Source of the DNA: Microbacterium karelineae
GTDB lineage: Bacteria; Actinomycetota; Actinomycetes; Actinomycetales; Microbacteriaceae
Length of the DNA stretch: 64,000 nt
Direction: 5' to 3'
NCBI RefSeq assembly: GCF_009745985.1
Contig: NZ_WFIX01000190.1
Coordinates: 1-64,000, forward strand
Of the stretch, positions 35,095-44,260 are shown piece by piece (position 1 is the first letter of the stretch; the number at the start of each line of letters is the position of its first letter). The notes under the pieces were generated by a model, which made no database searches, had not been told where the DNA came from, and saw only the letters and a program-made list of their open reading frames with translations. Both the position numbers and the translations under genes were made by a program.

Positions 35095-36833
35095 TGCGCG
35101 CGATCATCCTGATGTTCGACAGCCTCAACCGGCGCATGGTGCCGCCGTATGTCGATGAGGCGCGGCTGCCGAACTTCGCCCGCCTCGCGGCGCGCACCGT
35201 CGCCTTCGAGAACTTCTACGCCGGATCCATGCCCTGCATGCCCGCGCGTCGCGAGATGCACACGGGCCGCCACAACTTCCTGCACCGCAGCTGGGGCCCG
35301 CTCGAGCCCTTCGACGACTCGATGCCGGAGATCCTCGGGAAGGCGGGCGTCCACACGCACCTCGCGAGCGATCACCAGCATTACTGGGAGGACGGCGGGG
35401 CGACCTATCACACGCGATACAGCACGTGGGAGTTCTTCCGCGGCCAGGAGGGCGATCCGTGGAAGGGCGTCGTCGATCGCGTGGATCCGCGCCAGAACCC
35501 CATCGTGCGCATGCGCTCGCAGGACGAGGTCAACCGGGCCCACATGGCGACGGAGGCGACGCACTCGCAGACCCGCACGGTCGACGCCGGGCTCGAGTTC
35601 CTCGCCGCGAACGCCGAAGCCGATCGGTGGATGCTGCAGCTCGAGCTGTTCGACCCGCACGAGCCGTTCTTCGCCGCCGCGCGCTTCCGGGAGGCACGGG
35701 GCCTCAGCGGCGACGCGACCTTCGACTGGCCGCCGTATCAGCGTGTGACAGAGGGTGATGACGACGTGGCGTCCGCCCGCGAGGAGTACCTGGCCCTGCT
35801 CGAGATGTGCGACCACTCGCTCGGGCGCGTGCTCGACGCGATGGACGAGCAGGGCCTGTGGGACGACACGATGCTCATCGTGAACACCGATCACGGGTAC
35901 ATGCTCGGCGAGCGCGGCTGGTGGGCGAAGTCGTTCCAGCCCTGGTACAACGAGCTCGTTCACCTGCCGATGTACCTCTGGGATCCGCGCGGCGGTCGCC
36001 GCGGCGACCGCGACGACCGGCTCGCTCGCACGATCGACATCCCCGCGACCGTGCTCGACTTCTTCGGTGTCGATGCGACGCCCGACATGCAGGGCCAGCC
36101 GCTGGCCTCATCCGAGGACGCTCCGGCGTCGACCCTGTTCGGCAAGCACGGCGACCACGTGAACATCACCGACGGTCGATACGTGTACATGCGGTCTGCG
36201 GTCTCACCCGAGAACGCCCCGCTCGAGGAGTTCACGCTCATGCCGACGCACATGCGGTGGCGGTTCTCCCCCGATGAGCTCGCCGAATGGGAACCGGCAG
36301 AGGCGTTCTCGTTCACGAAGGGCCTGCGCACCATGCGGATCCCCGTCGCGTCGGCGTGGCTGACGTCGTGGCGACACGGCACGATGCTGTTCGATCTCGA
36401 GAGCGATCCCGATCAGCGCGAACCGCTCGCCGACGACGCCGCCGAGCTGCGCATGGTGCGGCTCCTCGTCGACGCGCTGCGCGCCGAGGACGCCCCCGCC
36501 AGCCAGTTCGAACGGCTCGGCCTGCCGGCGACCGGCCCCGTCGAGGGCCGACATCTGCTCGCCCGCGCCCATCGCGACCGCGCGCAGGAGATCGCGGATC
36601 CGCTCCCCCGCGTCGACGAGCTCGCCGCGCCGGACCTCCTCACGATGCCCCTGCGCGCGCTCCTGCTCGATCCGCCCCTGAGCGAGGTGGTTCGGCGCCA
36701 CGCACCCGAGCTCGTCGGGTCGGAGCTCGTCGGGATCGCGCCGGACGCGAGCCTGCTGTCCATCGCCGCGCGGGCGGGGATCTCGTCGCGCGCCTTCCGG
36801 GCGCTCGACCGCGACCTGGCCGCGGCAGGCTGA
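35094..36833 (+). CDS. Type I sulfatase, second of a coupled pair
   Basis: 579 aa, no signal peptide. C-M-P-A-R motif in GSMPCMPARREMHTGRHNF (Cys48); ILMFDSLNRRMVPPY at the N-terminus and VNTDHGYMLGERGWW for the second metal site. The catalytic fold ends near residue 460; a ~110-residue helical tail follows with no family I recognise. ATG 35094 shares a base with the previous stop; a longer frame upstream is a shadow of the first sulfatase. Different sequence from its neighbour, suggesting the two remove sulfates from different positions. Confidence 0.87.
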   Translation: MRAIILMFDSLNRRMVPPYVDEARLPNFARLAARTVAFENFYAGSMPCMPARREMHTGRHNFLHRSWGPLEPFDDSMPEILGKAGVHTHLASDHQHYWEDGGATYHTRYSTWEFFRGQEGDPWKGVVDRVDPRQNPIVRMRSQDEVNRAHMATEATHSQTRTVDAGLEFLAANAEADRWMLQLELFDPHEPFFAAARFREARGLSGDATFDWPPYQRVTEGDDDVASAREEYLALLEMCDHSLGRVLDAMDEQGLWDDTMLIVNTDHGYMLGERGWWAKSFQPWYNELVHLPMYLWDPRGGRRGDRDDRLARTIDIPATVLDFFGVDATPDMQGQPLASSEDAPASTLFGKHGDHVNITDGRYVYMRSAVSPENAPLEEFTLMPTHMRWRFSPDELAEWEPAEAFSFTKGLRTMRIPVASAWLTSWRHGTMLFDLESDPDQREPLADDAAELRMVRLLVDALRAEDAPASQFERLGLPATGPVEGRHLLARAHRDRAQEIADPLPRVDELAAPDLLTMPLRALLLDPPLSEVVRRHAPELVGSELVGIAPDASLLSIAARAGISSRAFRALDRDLAAAG

Positions 36834-36864
36834 GCAGCTCGGCGACGCCACTCGCCGGGCGGCA

Positions 36865-36910
36865 CACGCGCGGCGCCCCGCCGGCCGAGGCCGACGGGGC
36901 GCCGCGCGTG
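36865..36910. terminator. Strong GC hairpin between convergent genes
   Basis: CACGCGCGGCGCCCCG (36865-36880) pairs perfectly with 36895-36910 around a 14-nt loop that is itself palindromic (GGCCGAGGCC). Between the sulfatase stop (36833) and the MFS stop (36919). Likely bidirectional terminator. Confidence 0.8.
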
Positions 36911-36918
36911 CTGCGGAA

Positions 36919-38223
36919 TCAGACGCGCGCGAGATCCGGCTCGTCGGCGCCGTAGCGCTCCTGCTCGATCTCCTCGAGCGACTTGCCCTGCGTGTTCGGC
37001 GCCCAGATCGAGCCGACGATGAGCGAGACGGCGAGGATCGCGATGAGGATCGCACCGAGGCCGTGCAGCCCCATCGACACGAGCCACACGGGGAAGCCGT
37101 AGCTCAGCAGACCCACCATGATGCGGGCGGCGAAGAACAGCAGCCCCTGCGCCGACGCGCGGTACTGCGTCGAGAACAGCTCGGCGGTCCAGAGGCCGTA
37201 GAACGCCTGCGCTCCGATGCCCGAGGCGAGGCCCCACAGCACGGCGAACGCGAACATCGTCCACCCCGACGCAGGCAGGTACACGAGGACGACCCAGCCG
37301 GCGATGCCCATGGCTGCGCCGATGAAATACAGCAGGCGGCGCGACATGCGGTCGGCGAGCAGCATGAATCCGAAGTACGTGCCGATGACGGTGCACAGCC
37401 ACAGGAACGACTGAAGGAAGAACTGCTGCTGCGAGTTCGTGAACCCGGCGGCGTCGTACACGCGCGGCATGAAGATGCCCGCCTGGCCGGCGACGGTGTT
37501 CCAGAATCCGTAGACGCCGATGAGGAACAGCAGCGCCGTGAGGTTCTTCTTCCGCCCGAGAAGTGCCTTGAATCCGCGCCCGCCGAGCACCTTCTGGGAT
37601 CCGTTCTGCACCCGCAGGTTCTTCGTCTCGGTCCAGCGCTTCGACTCCGAGAGTCCCTGGCGCACCCACCACGTGATGAAGGCGACGACGAACAGGTGGA
37701 TGAAGATGATGCGGGATCCGAACAGCCCCATCGGCTCGAGAAGCGCGGCGAGCAAGAAGCCGATCGCCGGTCCGACCGACCAGGCGAGCTGGGCGGTGCC
37801 GACGTGCTTCGCGCGCTGCGCGCTCGGCGCCTCCTCGGCGATGTAGGTCCACGACGCGGGCACGCCGGCGCCGACCGCGATCCCCGTGAGGATGAAGGCG
37901 AGCATGAGCATGCCGCTGTTCACGGCGAACGCAGCGATGAGCACGCCGACCATGTAGAGCATCAGGTCGTAGGTGTAGATGAACTTGCGCCCGAGGCGGT
38001 CGCAGAGCGGACCGCCGATGATCGCGCCGACGGCGGCGCCGAAGGCGTTCGCGCTGAGGGCCGCGAGCAGGCCCGCGAATCCGTCGGTGAAGCCGAACTC
38101 CACCTGCCAGAACCCGAGGCTCGTCGCGATCGCGATGATCGATCCGGCCTCGATGTAATTGGACATCGCGACGGCGATGGTGGCCTTCCACCCCGTCGTC
38201 CGCTTCGCACCGATGCGTGCCAT
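36919..38223 (-). CDS. MFS sugar porter, likely L-rhamnose uptake
   Basis: 434 aa, about 12 membrane helices. GGPLCDRLGRKFIY is the sugar-porter loop 2-3 motif; GVPASWTYIAEEAPSAQRAKHVG matches the PESPR-like loop 6-7 region, and WTAELFSTQYRASAQGL the helix 10-11 signature. Its upstream region carries ATGAAACGATTCAT, the exact complement of the rhamnose operator, and the rhamnose operon has no transporter of its own. L-rhamnose transport is therefore the best guess, though nothing in the protein proves the substrate. Confidence 0.8.
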   Translation of the reverse strand: MARIGAKRTTGWKATIAVAMSNYIEAGSIIAIATSLGFWQVEFGFTDGFAGLLAALSANAFGAAVGAIIGGPLCDRLGRKFIYTYDLMLYMVGVLIAAFAVNSGMLMLAFILTGIAVGAGVPASWTYIAEEAPSAQRAKHVGTAQLAWSVGPAIGFLLAALLEPMGLFGSRIIFIHLFVVAFITWWVRQGLSESKRWTETKNLRVQNGSQKVLGGRGFKALLGRKKNLTALLFLIGVYGFWNTVAGQAGIFMPRVYDAAGFTNSQQQFFLQSFLWLCTVIGTYFGFMLLADRMSRRLLYFIGAAMGIAGWVVLVYLPASGWTMFAFAVLWGLASGIGAQAFYGLWTAELFSTQYRASAQGLLFFAARIMVGLLSYGFPVWLVSMGLHGLGAILIAILAVSLIVGSIWAPNTQGKSLEEIEQERYGADEPDLARV

Positions 38224-38297
38224 AGTCCGTACGCCTCTTCCTTGAATGCCGATACCGGGCGCGGTCGGCGTCGCGGCCGACCCGATCGCCTTCGTTG

Positions 38298-38311
38298 ATG
38301 AAACGATTCAT
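38298..38311. promoter_or_regulatory. Second copy of the rhamnose LacI operator
   Basis: ATGAAACGATTCAT is the exact reverse complement of 17398-17411. It lies 75 bp before the MFS porter start, near a TACAGT that could be a -10 element on the minus strand. Confidence 0.65.
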
Positions 38312-38423
38312 GTGCCGGAGACACTGTACGCGTTCCGTCCGGAGTTCGCCACACCGCACTCCCGTCGCTCGAACCGACCTCCGCGCAGAACGCGAAGGCC
38401 GAACTGTGCGACGGGGACGGACG

Positions 38424-40832
38424 TCAGCGGATCGTCAGGGGGATCCGCACGGGGTCGAGCCTCGGGGATGTCACCTCGATCACCGCATCACCTGCCCCCG
38501 TGGGGCGCACGACGGCCAGCACGCGGCCGTCGAAGGTGCGCCACGTCGCCTGATCGAAGCGCTCCTCGGTCGCGGGGCGCGCGCTCGACATGCCGGCGAG
38601 CTCGGCGGATCCCGTCACCGAGACGGTCACGTCGCGATCGACACCCGTCACGAGGATCCCGCGATCGTCGCGCAGCTCGATCGCGCAGAATGCGAGATCC
38701 GCCGCATCGTCGCGCAGCTGGTCCCGGTCGACGATGGCCGTGAGCCTCGTCGCGCCGGCGGTCGTGAGCGAGGTCTCGCCGACTTCGACCCCTCCGCGGA
38801 AGGCGACGGCCGTGAGCCGCCCCGGGCGGTACGCGACGCGGAGGTCGGCGACGAGCGGCATCCGCTCGCCGACGGCCGCGCGCCCGAGCACCTCGCCGTC
38901 GAGGCGCAGCTCGACCTCGTCTGCGTCGGCGTACACCTCGACGGCGGTCGGGGTCCCCTCGTGACCCGCCCAGCTCCAGGATGCGACCGTGTCGCTCCAC
39001 GCCCACGGCGAGCGCAACGCGATCTCGCGCCCGCTGTTCTCGGGCCGGGAGACGGCGATGAACGGATCCGTTCGCAGGCCGAAGGCGATCTCGCGGTAGT
39101 ACGAGGCGGGACGCCGGAAACCGGTGATGTCGATGTCGCCGCACCAGGCCGTGAGCCACGGGTGCTCGCGCTCGAGCGCGGCGCGCGCACTCTCGTCGTC
39201 GGCGTAGACAGTGGATCCGATGCCGACCTCGCCGAGGTAGTCCCACCCCGTCCAGGTGAAGTCTCCGATGACGTGCGGATGCGTCTTCACGAGCGGCCAG
39301 AGGGTGCCGATCTGGGTGGAGAAGGTCTCGGACCCCACGATGATGCGATGCGGATGCAGCTCGCTGTCGAGGCCGTAGCGCGCTTCGGCGTAGTTGAGCC
39401 CGAGCACGTCGACGGCGGCGCTCGACTCCTCGATGCGCCTCGTCGCCGTCGCACTCACGGCGACCGCGGCGAAGGGCCCGTCGTCGCCGCTCATCGCCTC
39501 GTTCAGGCCGCCCGCCTGCTCGAGGCCGGCGCGGATCTCGCCGAGCTCGTCGATCACCGACAGGAAGGCGTTGACGCCGTTCGTGACGAGACGGGTCGGA
39601 TCCGCGGCGCGCACGCGCTCCGCGAGTCGACGGGCCCAGCGGGCGCCGTGCGGCGTTCCGGTCTCGATGATCTCGTTGCCGATCGAGTACATGATGACGC
39701 TCGGATGATTGCGGTCCTTCGCGACCATCGCGTCGATGTCCGCGGCCCACCACTGCGGGAACTCGGCGGCGTAGTCGTACGGCGTCTTGAACCGCGTCCA
39801 CATGTCGAACGCCTCGTCCATGACGAGCATGCCGAGCCGGTCGCACGCATCGAGCATCGCGGGCGAGACGGGGTTGTGCGCGCCGCGGATCGCGTTGAAG
39901 CCGGCCTCCTTGAGCAGTTCGATGCGGCGCTCCTCGGCGCGACCGATCGCGGCGGCGCCGAGCGGCCCGTTGTCGTGGTGCACGCACGCGCCGCGCAGGA
40001 GCACGGGCTCTCCGTTGATGCGCAGCCCCTTGTTCGGATCCGCCGTCACGGTGCGGATCCCGAACGCCACCTCGACGGGCGCCCCGTCGCCCACCCGCAC
40101 CGTCGCGCGGTGCAGCTCGGGGCCGTCGGGGCTCCACAGGCGCGGATCCGCGATGTACAGGCGCTGCCGCACGACCTCTCGCGCCCCTGGCGCGAGGGTG
40201 ACGGGCGTGTCGTCGCCCTCGACCACGGCGCCGTCCGGATCCGCGATCTCTGTCGCGACGTGGACTGTGCGCGTGACGAGCCCGGCGTTGGCGACCTCGG
40301 TGACGACGTCGACGACCGCCTGGTCGCCCTCGATGCGCGCCGTGGTCACGACGACGCCGTCGGGCACCACGTGGATCGGCTCGTCGACGTGCAGGACGAC
40401 GGGGCGGTGCAGGCCCGCACCCGAGTACCAGCGCGAATCCTGGCCGCTGCGCACCTCGATGCGGATCTCGTTCCGCTCGCCGTGCTGCAGGAATGCCGTG
40501 ATGTCGACGAAGAAGCGCGCGTAGCCGTCGGCGCGGTTGCCGGCGAACTCGTCGTTCACGAAGACCTGCGCGCGGCGATGCGCGCCCTGGATCTCGAGCC
40601 GCACGACCCGGCCCGCCCATTCGGCGGGCGCGTCGAGCGCCCTCACGTAGCTGAACGCGCCGTCCGGGTAGGAGGCGGCGGCGCCCTTCGCCGGGACATC
40701 GGCCGATCGCTCGGCGTCGCGCAGCGCGTCATGGGGCAGGCGGACGACGCGCTCCGAGGTGTCGTCGCCCATCGAGAAGGGGCCGCGCGGTGTGCGACAG
40801 ACCCAGTCGTCCATCAGGGGGATCGTCGTCAT
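38424..40832 (-). CDS. Glycoside hydrolase family 2 protein (beta-galactosidase-like)
   Basis: 802 aa, no signal peptide. Sugar-binding jelly roll (about 1-165), an immunoglobulin-like domain, then the TIM barrel from about 265: INGEPVLLRGACVHHDNGPLG, AIRGAHNP, the acid/base Glu in IMYSIGNEIIETG and a nucleophile candidate Glu in IIVGSETFST; beta-sandwich domains end the protein. GH2 specificity ranges over beta-galactoside, glucuronide, mannoside and arabinopyranoside. Follows the GntR gene on the same strand (95 bp gap), next to the apionate operon, so a plant glycoside is likely. Confidence 0.88.
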   Translation of the reverse strand: MTTIPLMDDWVCRTPRGPFSMGDDTSERVVRLPHDALRDAERSADVPAKGAAASYPDGAFSYVRALDAPAEWAGRVVRLEIQGAHRRAQVFVNDEFAGNRADGYARFFVDITAFLQHGERNEIRIEVRSGQDSRWYSGAGLHRPVVLHVDEPIHVVPDGVVVTTARIEGDQAVVDVVTEVANAGLVTRTVHVATEIADPDGAVVEGDDTPVTLAPGAREVVRQRLYIADPRLWSPDGPELHRATVRVGDGAPVEVAFGIRTVTADPNKGLRINGEPVLLRGACVHHDNGPLGAAAIGRAEERRIELLKEAGFNAIRGAHNPVSPAMLDACDRLGMLVMDEAFDMWTRFKTPYDYAAEFPQWWAADIDAMVAKDRNHPSVIMYSIGNEIIETGTPHGARWARRLAERVRAADPTRLVTNGVNAFLSVIDELGEIRAGLEQAGGLNEAMSGDDGPFAAVAVSATATRRIEESSAAVDVLGLNYAEARYGLDSELHPHRIIVGSETFSTQIGTLWPLVKTHPHVIGDFTWTGWDYLGEVGIGSTVYADDESARAALEREHPWLTAWCGDIDITGFRRPASYYREIAFGLRTDPFIAVSRPENSGREIALRSPWAWSDTVASWSWAGHEGTPTAVEVYADADEVELRLDGEVLGRAAVGERMPLVADLRVAYRPGRLTAVAFRGGVEVGETSLTTAGATRLTAIVDRDQLRDDAADLAFCAIELRDDRGILVTGVDRDVTVSVTGSAELAGMSSARPATEERFDQATWRTFDGRVLAVVRPTGAGDAVIEVTSPRLDPVRIPLTIR

Positions 40833-40858
40833 CGGTGTCTCCCGCTCGCGAGCGGCTC

Positions 40859-40886
40859 CGAAAACCTTGGATCCGCTCTGTTTTCG
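40859..40886. promoter_or_regulatory. Inverted repeat before the GH2 gene
   Basis: CGAAAAC (40859-40865) and GTTTTCG (40880-40886) form 7-bp arms 14 bp apart, 27 bp before the GH2 start. Could be an operator for separate control of the glycosidase. No second copy seen. Confidence 0.4.
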
Positions 40887-40927
40887 ACGACGATATCAGG
40901 CGCGCCGGCCGCCGCCGGCGGGCCGCG

Positions 40928-41665
40928 TCACGACGAGAGCAGCGTGCGCAGCCGCTCGGCGGCCGTGATCATGTGGACCGCCATCGCCGAGGCCGCCCCG
41001 TCGGCGTCGCGCGCCTCGAGGGCGCGGGCGATCGCCTCGTGCTCGTCGAGCGCGAGCGTGGCGTCCGCGGCCGTGTGCACGGCCCGGTCCGCGTACACCT
41101 GCAGGAGCGAGCGGACCACGTGGAGGAGGTCGCGCAGCGTGCCGTTCTCGGCCGCGTCCGCGAGCGCCAGGTGGAAGTCGAAGTCGGCGCGGGCGAAGGC
41201 GCTCAGGTCGTCGCCTGCGTCGCGCATGCGCTCGAGGTGCCGCGCGAGATCCGCCCGGGCCGCTTCGGTCGCGCGCGTCGCGGCGAGCCGCGCGACGTAG
41301 ATCTCCAGCCCCGACCGCAGCTCGAGGAGCTCGGCGGTGTTGCGCTCGCCGATGAGCAGCCCCCACCGCAGCGTCTGAGGGAGGAGCTCGCTCGCCTCGC
41401 CGCGCAGGTAGGTGCCGGATCCGGGGCGCACATCGACGATTCCGAGGAGTTCGAGCGCGGCGAGCGCCTCGCGCACGGCGGAGCGCCCCACCCCCAGCGA
41501 CGTCGCCAGGTTCCGCTCGGCGGGCAGGCGCGTGCCGGGCGCGATGGATCCGCCCGTGAAGAGGTCGAGCAGGCGCCGAGCGACCTCGCTGACCGGCGAA
41601 CCGCTCGGGAGGGATCCGAGCGCGTCCGCGATGGCGTCCGAGGTGCCCGAGGCGTCGACTGGCAT
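40928..41665 (-). CDS. GntR/FadR-family regulator (FCD type) of the apionate locus
   Basis: 245 aa. Winged-helix part with PAERNLATSLGVGRSAVREALAALELLGIVDVRPGSGTYL, then a helical FCD ligand domain with metal-binding His/Asp candidates (ADFDFHLALADAAENG and LDEHEAIARAL). FadR-type proteins bind GGT-n-ACC sites; GGTCAACC sits in the divergent gap and again before the DUF1593 gene. It therefore probably represses lerK-apnL and the DUF1593 gene, with an apiose-pathway acid as inducer. Confidence 0.88.
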   Translation of the reverse strand: MPVDASGTSDAIADALGSLPSGSPVSEVARRLLDLFTGGSIAPGTRLPAERNLATSLGVGRSAVREALAALELLGIVDVRPGSGTYLRGEASELLPQTLRWGLLIGERNTAELLELRSGLEIYVARLAATRATEAARADLARHLERMRDAGDDLSAFARADFDFHLALADAAENGTLRDLLHVVRSLLQVYADRAVHTAADATLALDEHEAIARALEARDADGAASAMAVHMITAAERLRTLLSS

Positions 41666-41700
41666 AGGGACAACCTAATCGCACGAATGCGAAAAGGCGA

Positions 41701-41720
41701 TTGCAATTGGTCAACCGGTT
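41701..41720. promoter_or_regulatory. GntR operator before the lerK operon
   Basis: TTGCAATTGGTCAACCGGTT, including the FadR-like GGTCAACC, ends 15 bp before the lerK ATG and lies 36 bp from the divergent GntR start. The identical 20-mer, in the same orientation to the gene, occurs before the DUF1593 gene (56398-56417). Confidence 0.8.
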
Positions 41721-41735
41721 TGTCACACTGGAGTC

Positions 41736-43466
41736 ATGACCCGCCTCTGGAATGAACCGGGCGACTTCGCCGACGAGATGGTCGACGGATTCGTCGCCGC
41801 CCACGCACGCCTCGTGCGCCGCGTGACCGGCGGCGTCGCCCGACGCAGCCGCACCCCCGACGGCGAGACCGCCGTCGTCATCGGCGGCGGATCCGGCCAC
41901 TACCCCGCGTTTGCCGGGATGGTGGGGCCCGGCCTCGCCCACGGCGCCGCGATGGGCAACCTCTTCGCCTCGCCCTCGACACAGCAGATCCTCTCCGTCG
42001 CGCGCGCCGTCGAGCGCGGCGGCGGCGTCCTCCTCGCCTACGGCAACTACGCGGGAGACGTGCTCAACTTCACCTCGGCGCAGGAGCAGCTGCGCGCCGA
42101 AGGCATCCCCTGCGAGTCCATCGCCGTCACGGACGACGTATCGAGCGCCCCGGCCGACGAACGCACCCGCCGGCGCGGCATCGCGGGCGATCTCACGGTC
42201 TTCCGCGCGGCCGCCGCCGCGGCCACGGAAGGGCTCCCCCTCGCAGACGTCGCGGCGATCGCGCGCCGCGCGAACGAGCGCACGCGATCGTTCGGCGTGG
42301 CCTTCACCGGCTGCTCGCTCCCGGGAGCGGACGCCCCGCTGTTCGAGGTCCCCGACGGCCGCATGGCCGTCGGCCTCGGCATCCACGGCGAACCCGGCCT
42401 GTCCATCACGGACATCCCGACCGCCGATGAGCTCGCCGAGATGCTCGTGGCGCGCCCGCTCGAAGAGCTGCCCGACGGCGTCGCATCGGCACGTGGGGCC
42501 CGCGTCGTCCCCGTCCTCAACGGGCTCGGATCCCTCAAATATGAGGAGATGTTCGTGGTCTACCGCCGCATCGCGCAGCTGCTCGACGCCGCCGGGATCG
42601 AGGCCGTCGACCCGCACGTCGGCGAGTACTGCACGAGCTTCGACATGGCCGGCACCTCGCTCACGCTCTTCTGGCTCGACGACGAGCTCGAGCGGCTCTG
42701 GCACGCCCCCGTCGACACGCCCGCCTACCGGCGCGGCGCGATCGCCGCGGGCGAGCCCGACGCGGAGGAGGAGCACGAGGCCGCCGCCGCAGACGTGCCC
42801 CCGTCGGACGCCCCGTCCCGCGGCGTCGCCCGGACCATCGTCGCCGCGCTCGAGCGCGCCGCCGCCGCCATCGACGACAGCGCCGACGAGCTCGGTCGCA
42901 TCGACCGGATCGCCGGCGACGGCGACCATGGCATCGGCATGCAGCGCGGCGCGCACGCGGCCCTCGACGCCGCCCGCGACGCCGCCGATCGCGGCGCGGG
43001 GGCGCAGACGACGCTCGCCCGCGCAGGCGACGGCTGGTCGGATCGCGCGGGCGGCACGTCGGGCGCGATCTGGGGTGTGATCCTGCGCACCGTCGCCGCC
43101 GATCTCGGTGACACGGGGATCCCGGATCCCGCAGCGCTCGCGACCGGCCTCAGCCTTGCGTCCGATGCCGTCATGGCCTACGGGAAGGCGCAGCCGGGTG
43201 ACAAGACGCTCGTGGACGCGCTCGCCCCCCTCGCCGAGGCCTTCGCCGCGCGCATCGCCGACGGCGATGCCGCTCCCCGCGCCTGGCGGGTCGCCGCCGA
43301 GGCCGCCGAGTCGGCGGCCGCCGCGACCGCCGACCTCCTGCCGCGCATGGGGCGTGCCCGCACGCACAGCGAGAAGGCCATCGGCACCCCGGATCCGGGC
43401 GCGCACTCGCTCGCGCTGATCGCGCTCACCGTCTCCGACCTGTTCGCGGCGCGGGAGGTGCGGTGA
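41736..43466 (+). CDS. lerK: DhaK-DhaL fusion kinase, probable L-erythrulose kinase
   Basis: 576 aa. Residues 1-~335 are a DhaK domain with GGGSGHYPAFAGMVG and covalent-substrate His217 in GLGIHGEPG; residues ~375-576 are a DhaL domain with AGDGDHGIGM for Mg-ATP and GDKTLVDALAPL. Such ATP-dependent fusions include dihydroxyacetone kinases and the erythrulose kinases LerK/DerK; HYPAFAG is the loop I associate with the erythrulose group. Following genes match oiaC and apnO, whose product is L-erythrulose, so L-erythrulose 1-phosphate is the expected product. D-erythrulose or dihydroxyacetone are alternatives. Confidence 0.7.
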   Translation: MTRLWNEPGDFADEMVDGFVAAHARLVRRVTGGVARRSRTPDGETAVVIGGGSGHYPAFAGMVGPGLAHGAAMGNLFASPSTQQILSVARAVERGGGVLLAYGNYAGDVLNFTSAQEQLRAEGIPCESIAVTDDVSSAPADERTRRRGIAGDLTVFRAAAAAATEGLPLADVAAIARRANERTRSFGVAFTGCSLPGADAPLFEVPDGRMAVGLGIHGEPGLSITDIPTADELAEMLVARPLEELPDGVASARGARVVPVLNGLGSLKYEEMFVVYRRIAQLLDAAGIEAVDPHVGEYCTSFDMAGTSLTLFWLDDELERLWHAPVDTPAYRRGAIAAGEPDAEEEHEAAAADVPPSDAPSRGVARTIVAALERAAAAIDDSADELGRIDRIAGDGDHGIGMQRGAHAALDAARDAADRGAGAQTTLARAGDGWSDRAGGTSGAIWGVILRTVAADLGDTGIPDPAALATGLSLASDAVMAYGKAQPGDKTLVDALAPLAEAFAARIADGDAAPRAWRVAAEAAESAAAATADLLPRMGRARTHSEKAIGTPDPGAHSLALIALTVSDLFAAREVR

Positions 43467-44260
43467 TGATCGGGCTCGGGACATACGCCTTCTTCTGGAG
43501 GATGTCGGATCGCGTCGAGGCGCCCATGACGCTCGGCGACGCGTTCGCCGAGACGAAGGAGCTCGGTCTCGACCTGTTCCAGATCTGCGACCACGCGCCG
43601 CTCGAGTCGATGACGGACACCGAGCTGCGGGCCCTCGCCAGGCGCGCCGACGAGCTGGGGATCGCGCTCCAGATCGGCACGCGCGGAATCGAGCCCGCGC
43701 GCCTCGAGCGCTTCCTCGCCATCGCCGAGATCCTCGGCGCCCGGCTCGTGCGATCGATGTTCCGCGGCGATGCCTGCTCCCCCGCGCCCGACTGCGCCGT
43801 CCGCTGGCTCGCCGACGCGATCCCGGCGTACGAGCGCGCCGGCGTCACCCTCGCACTCGAGACCTACGAACAGGTCGCGACGACCGACCTCGTCGACGTC
43901 GTCGAACGCGTCGGCAGCGACCGCCTGGGCATCTGCCTCGATCCGGCGAACGTCGTCGCGCGGCTCGAGAGCCCCCGCGCGTGCGTCGAGGCCGCGGCCG
44001 CCCACACGACGAACGTGCATGTGAAGGACTTCGCGTTCGACCGCCAGCCGGGATGGGTCGGATTCACCTACTCCGGCGCCCCCATGGGCGAGGGCCTGCA
44101 CGACTACGACCACCTGCTCGCCATCGTGGATCCGCGCGGTCGCGGCATCGACGAGATCGTCGAGCACTGGCTTCCGTGGCAGGGCGACGCCCTCGCCACG
44201 GTCCGCACCGAGCGGGACTGGACCCGCCGCACGATCGACCACCTGAGGAGGACCCCCTGA
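43466..44260 (+). CDS. TIM-barrel sugar isomerase-like protein, candidate 3-oxo-isoapionate decarboxylase
   Basis: 264 aa, xylose-isomerase-like AP-endonuclease-2 fold. Metal ligands are suggested by TLALETYEQ (Glu), GICLDPANV (Asp), TNVHVKDF (His) and the late GRGIDEIVEHW. In the known apionate pathway OiaC, of this fold, decarboxylates 3-oxo-isoapionate to L-erythrulose. The gene lies between lerK (TGATG overlap) and apnO (TGATG overlap), exactly where OiaC is needed. ATG 43466 chosen for its 7-bp distance from GGGAGG; GTG 43463 is possible. The fold alone would also permit an epimerase. Confidence 0.55.
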   Translation: MIGLGTYAFFWRMSDRVEAPMTLGDAFAETKELGLDLFQICDHAPLESMTDTELRALARRADELGIALQIGTRGIEPARLERFLAIAEILGARLVRSMFRGDACSPAPDCAVRWLADAIPAYERAGVTLALETYEQVATTDLVDVVERVGSDRLGICLDPANVVARLESPRACVEAAAAHTTNVHVKDFAFDRQPGWVGFTYSGAPMGEGLHDYDHLLAIVDPRGRGIDEIVEHWLPWQGDALATVRTERDWTRRTIDHLRRTP

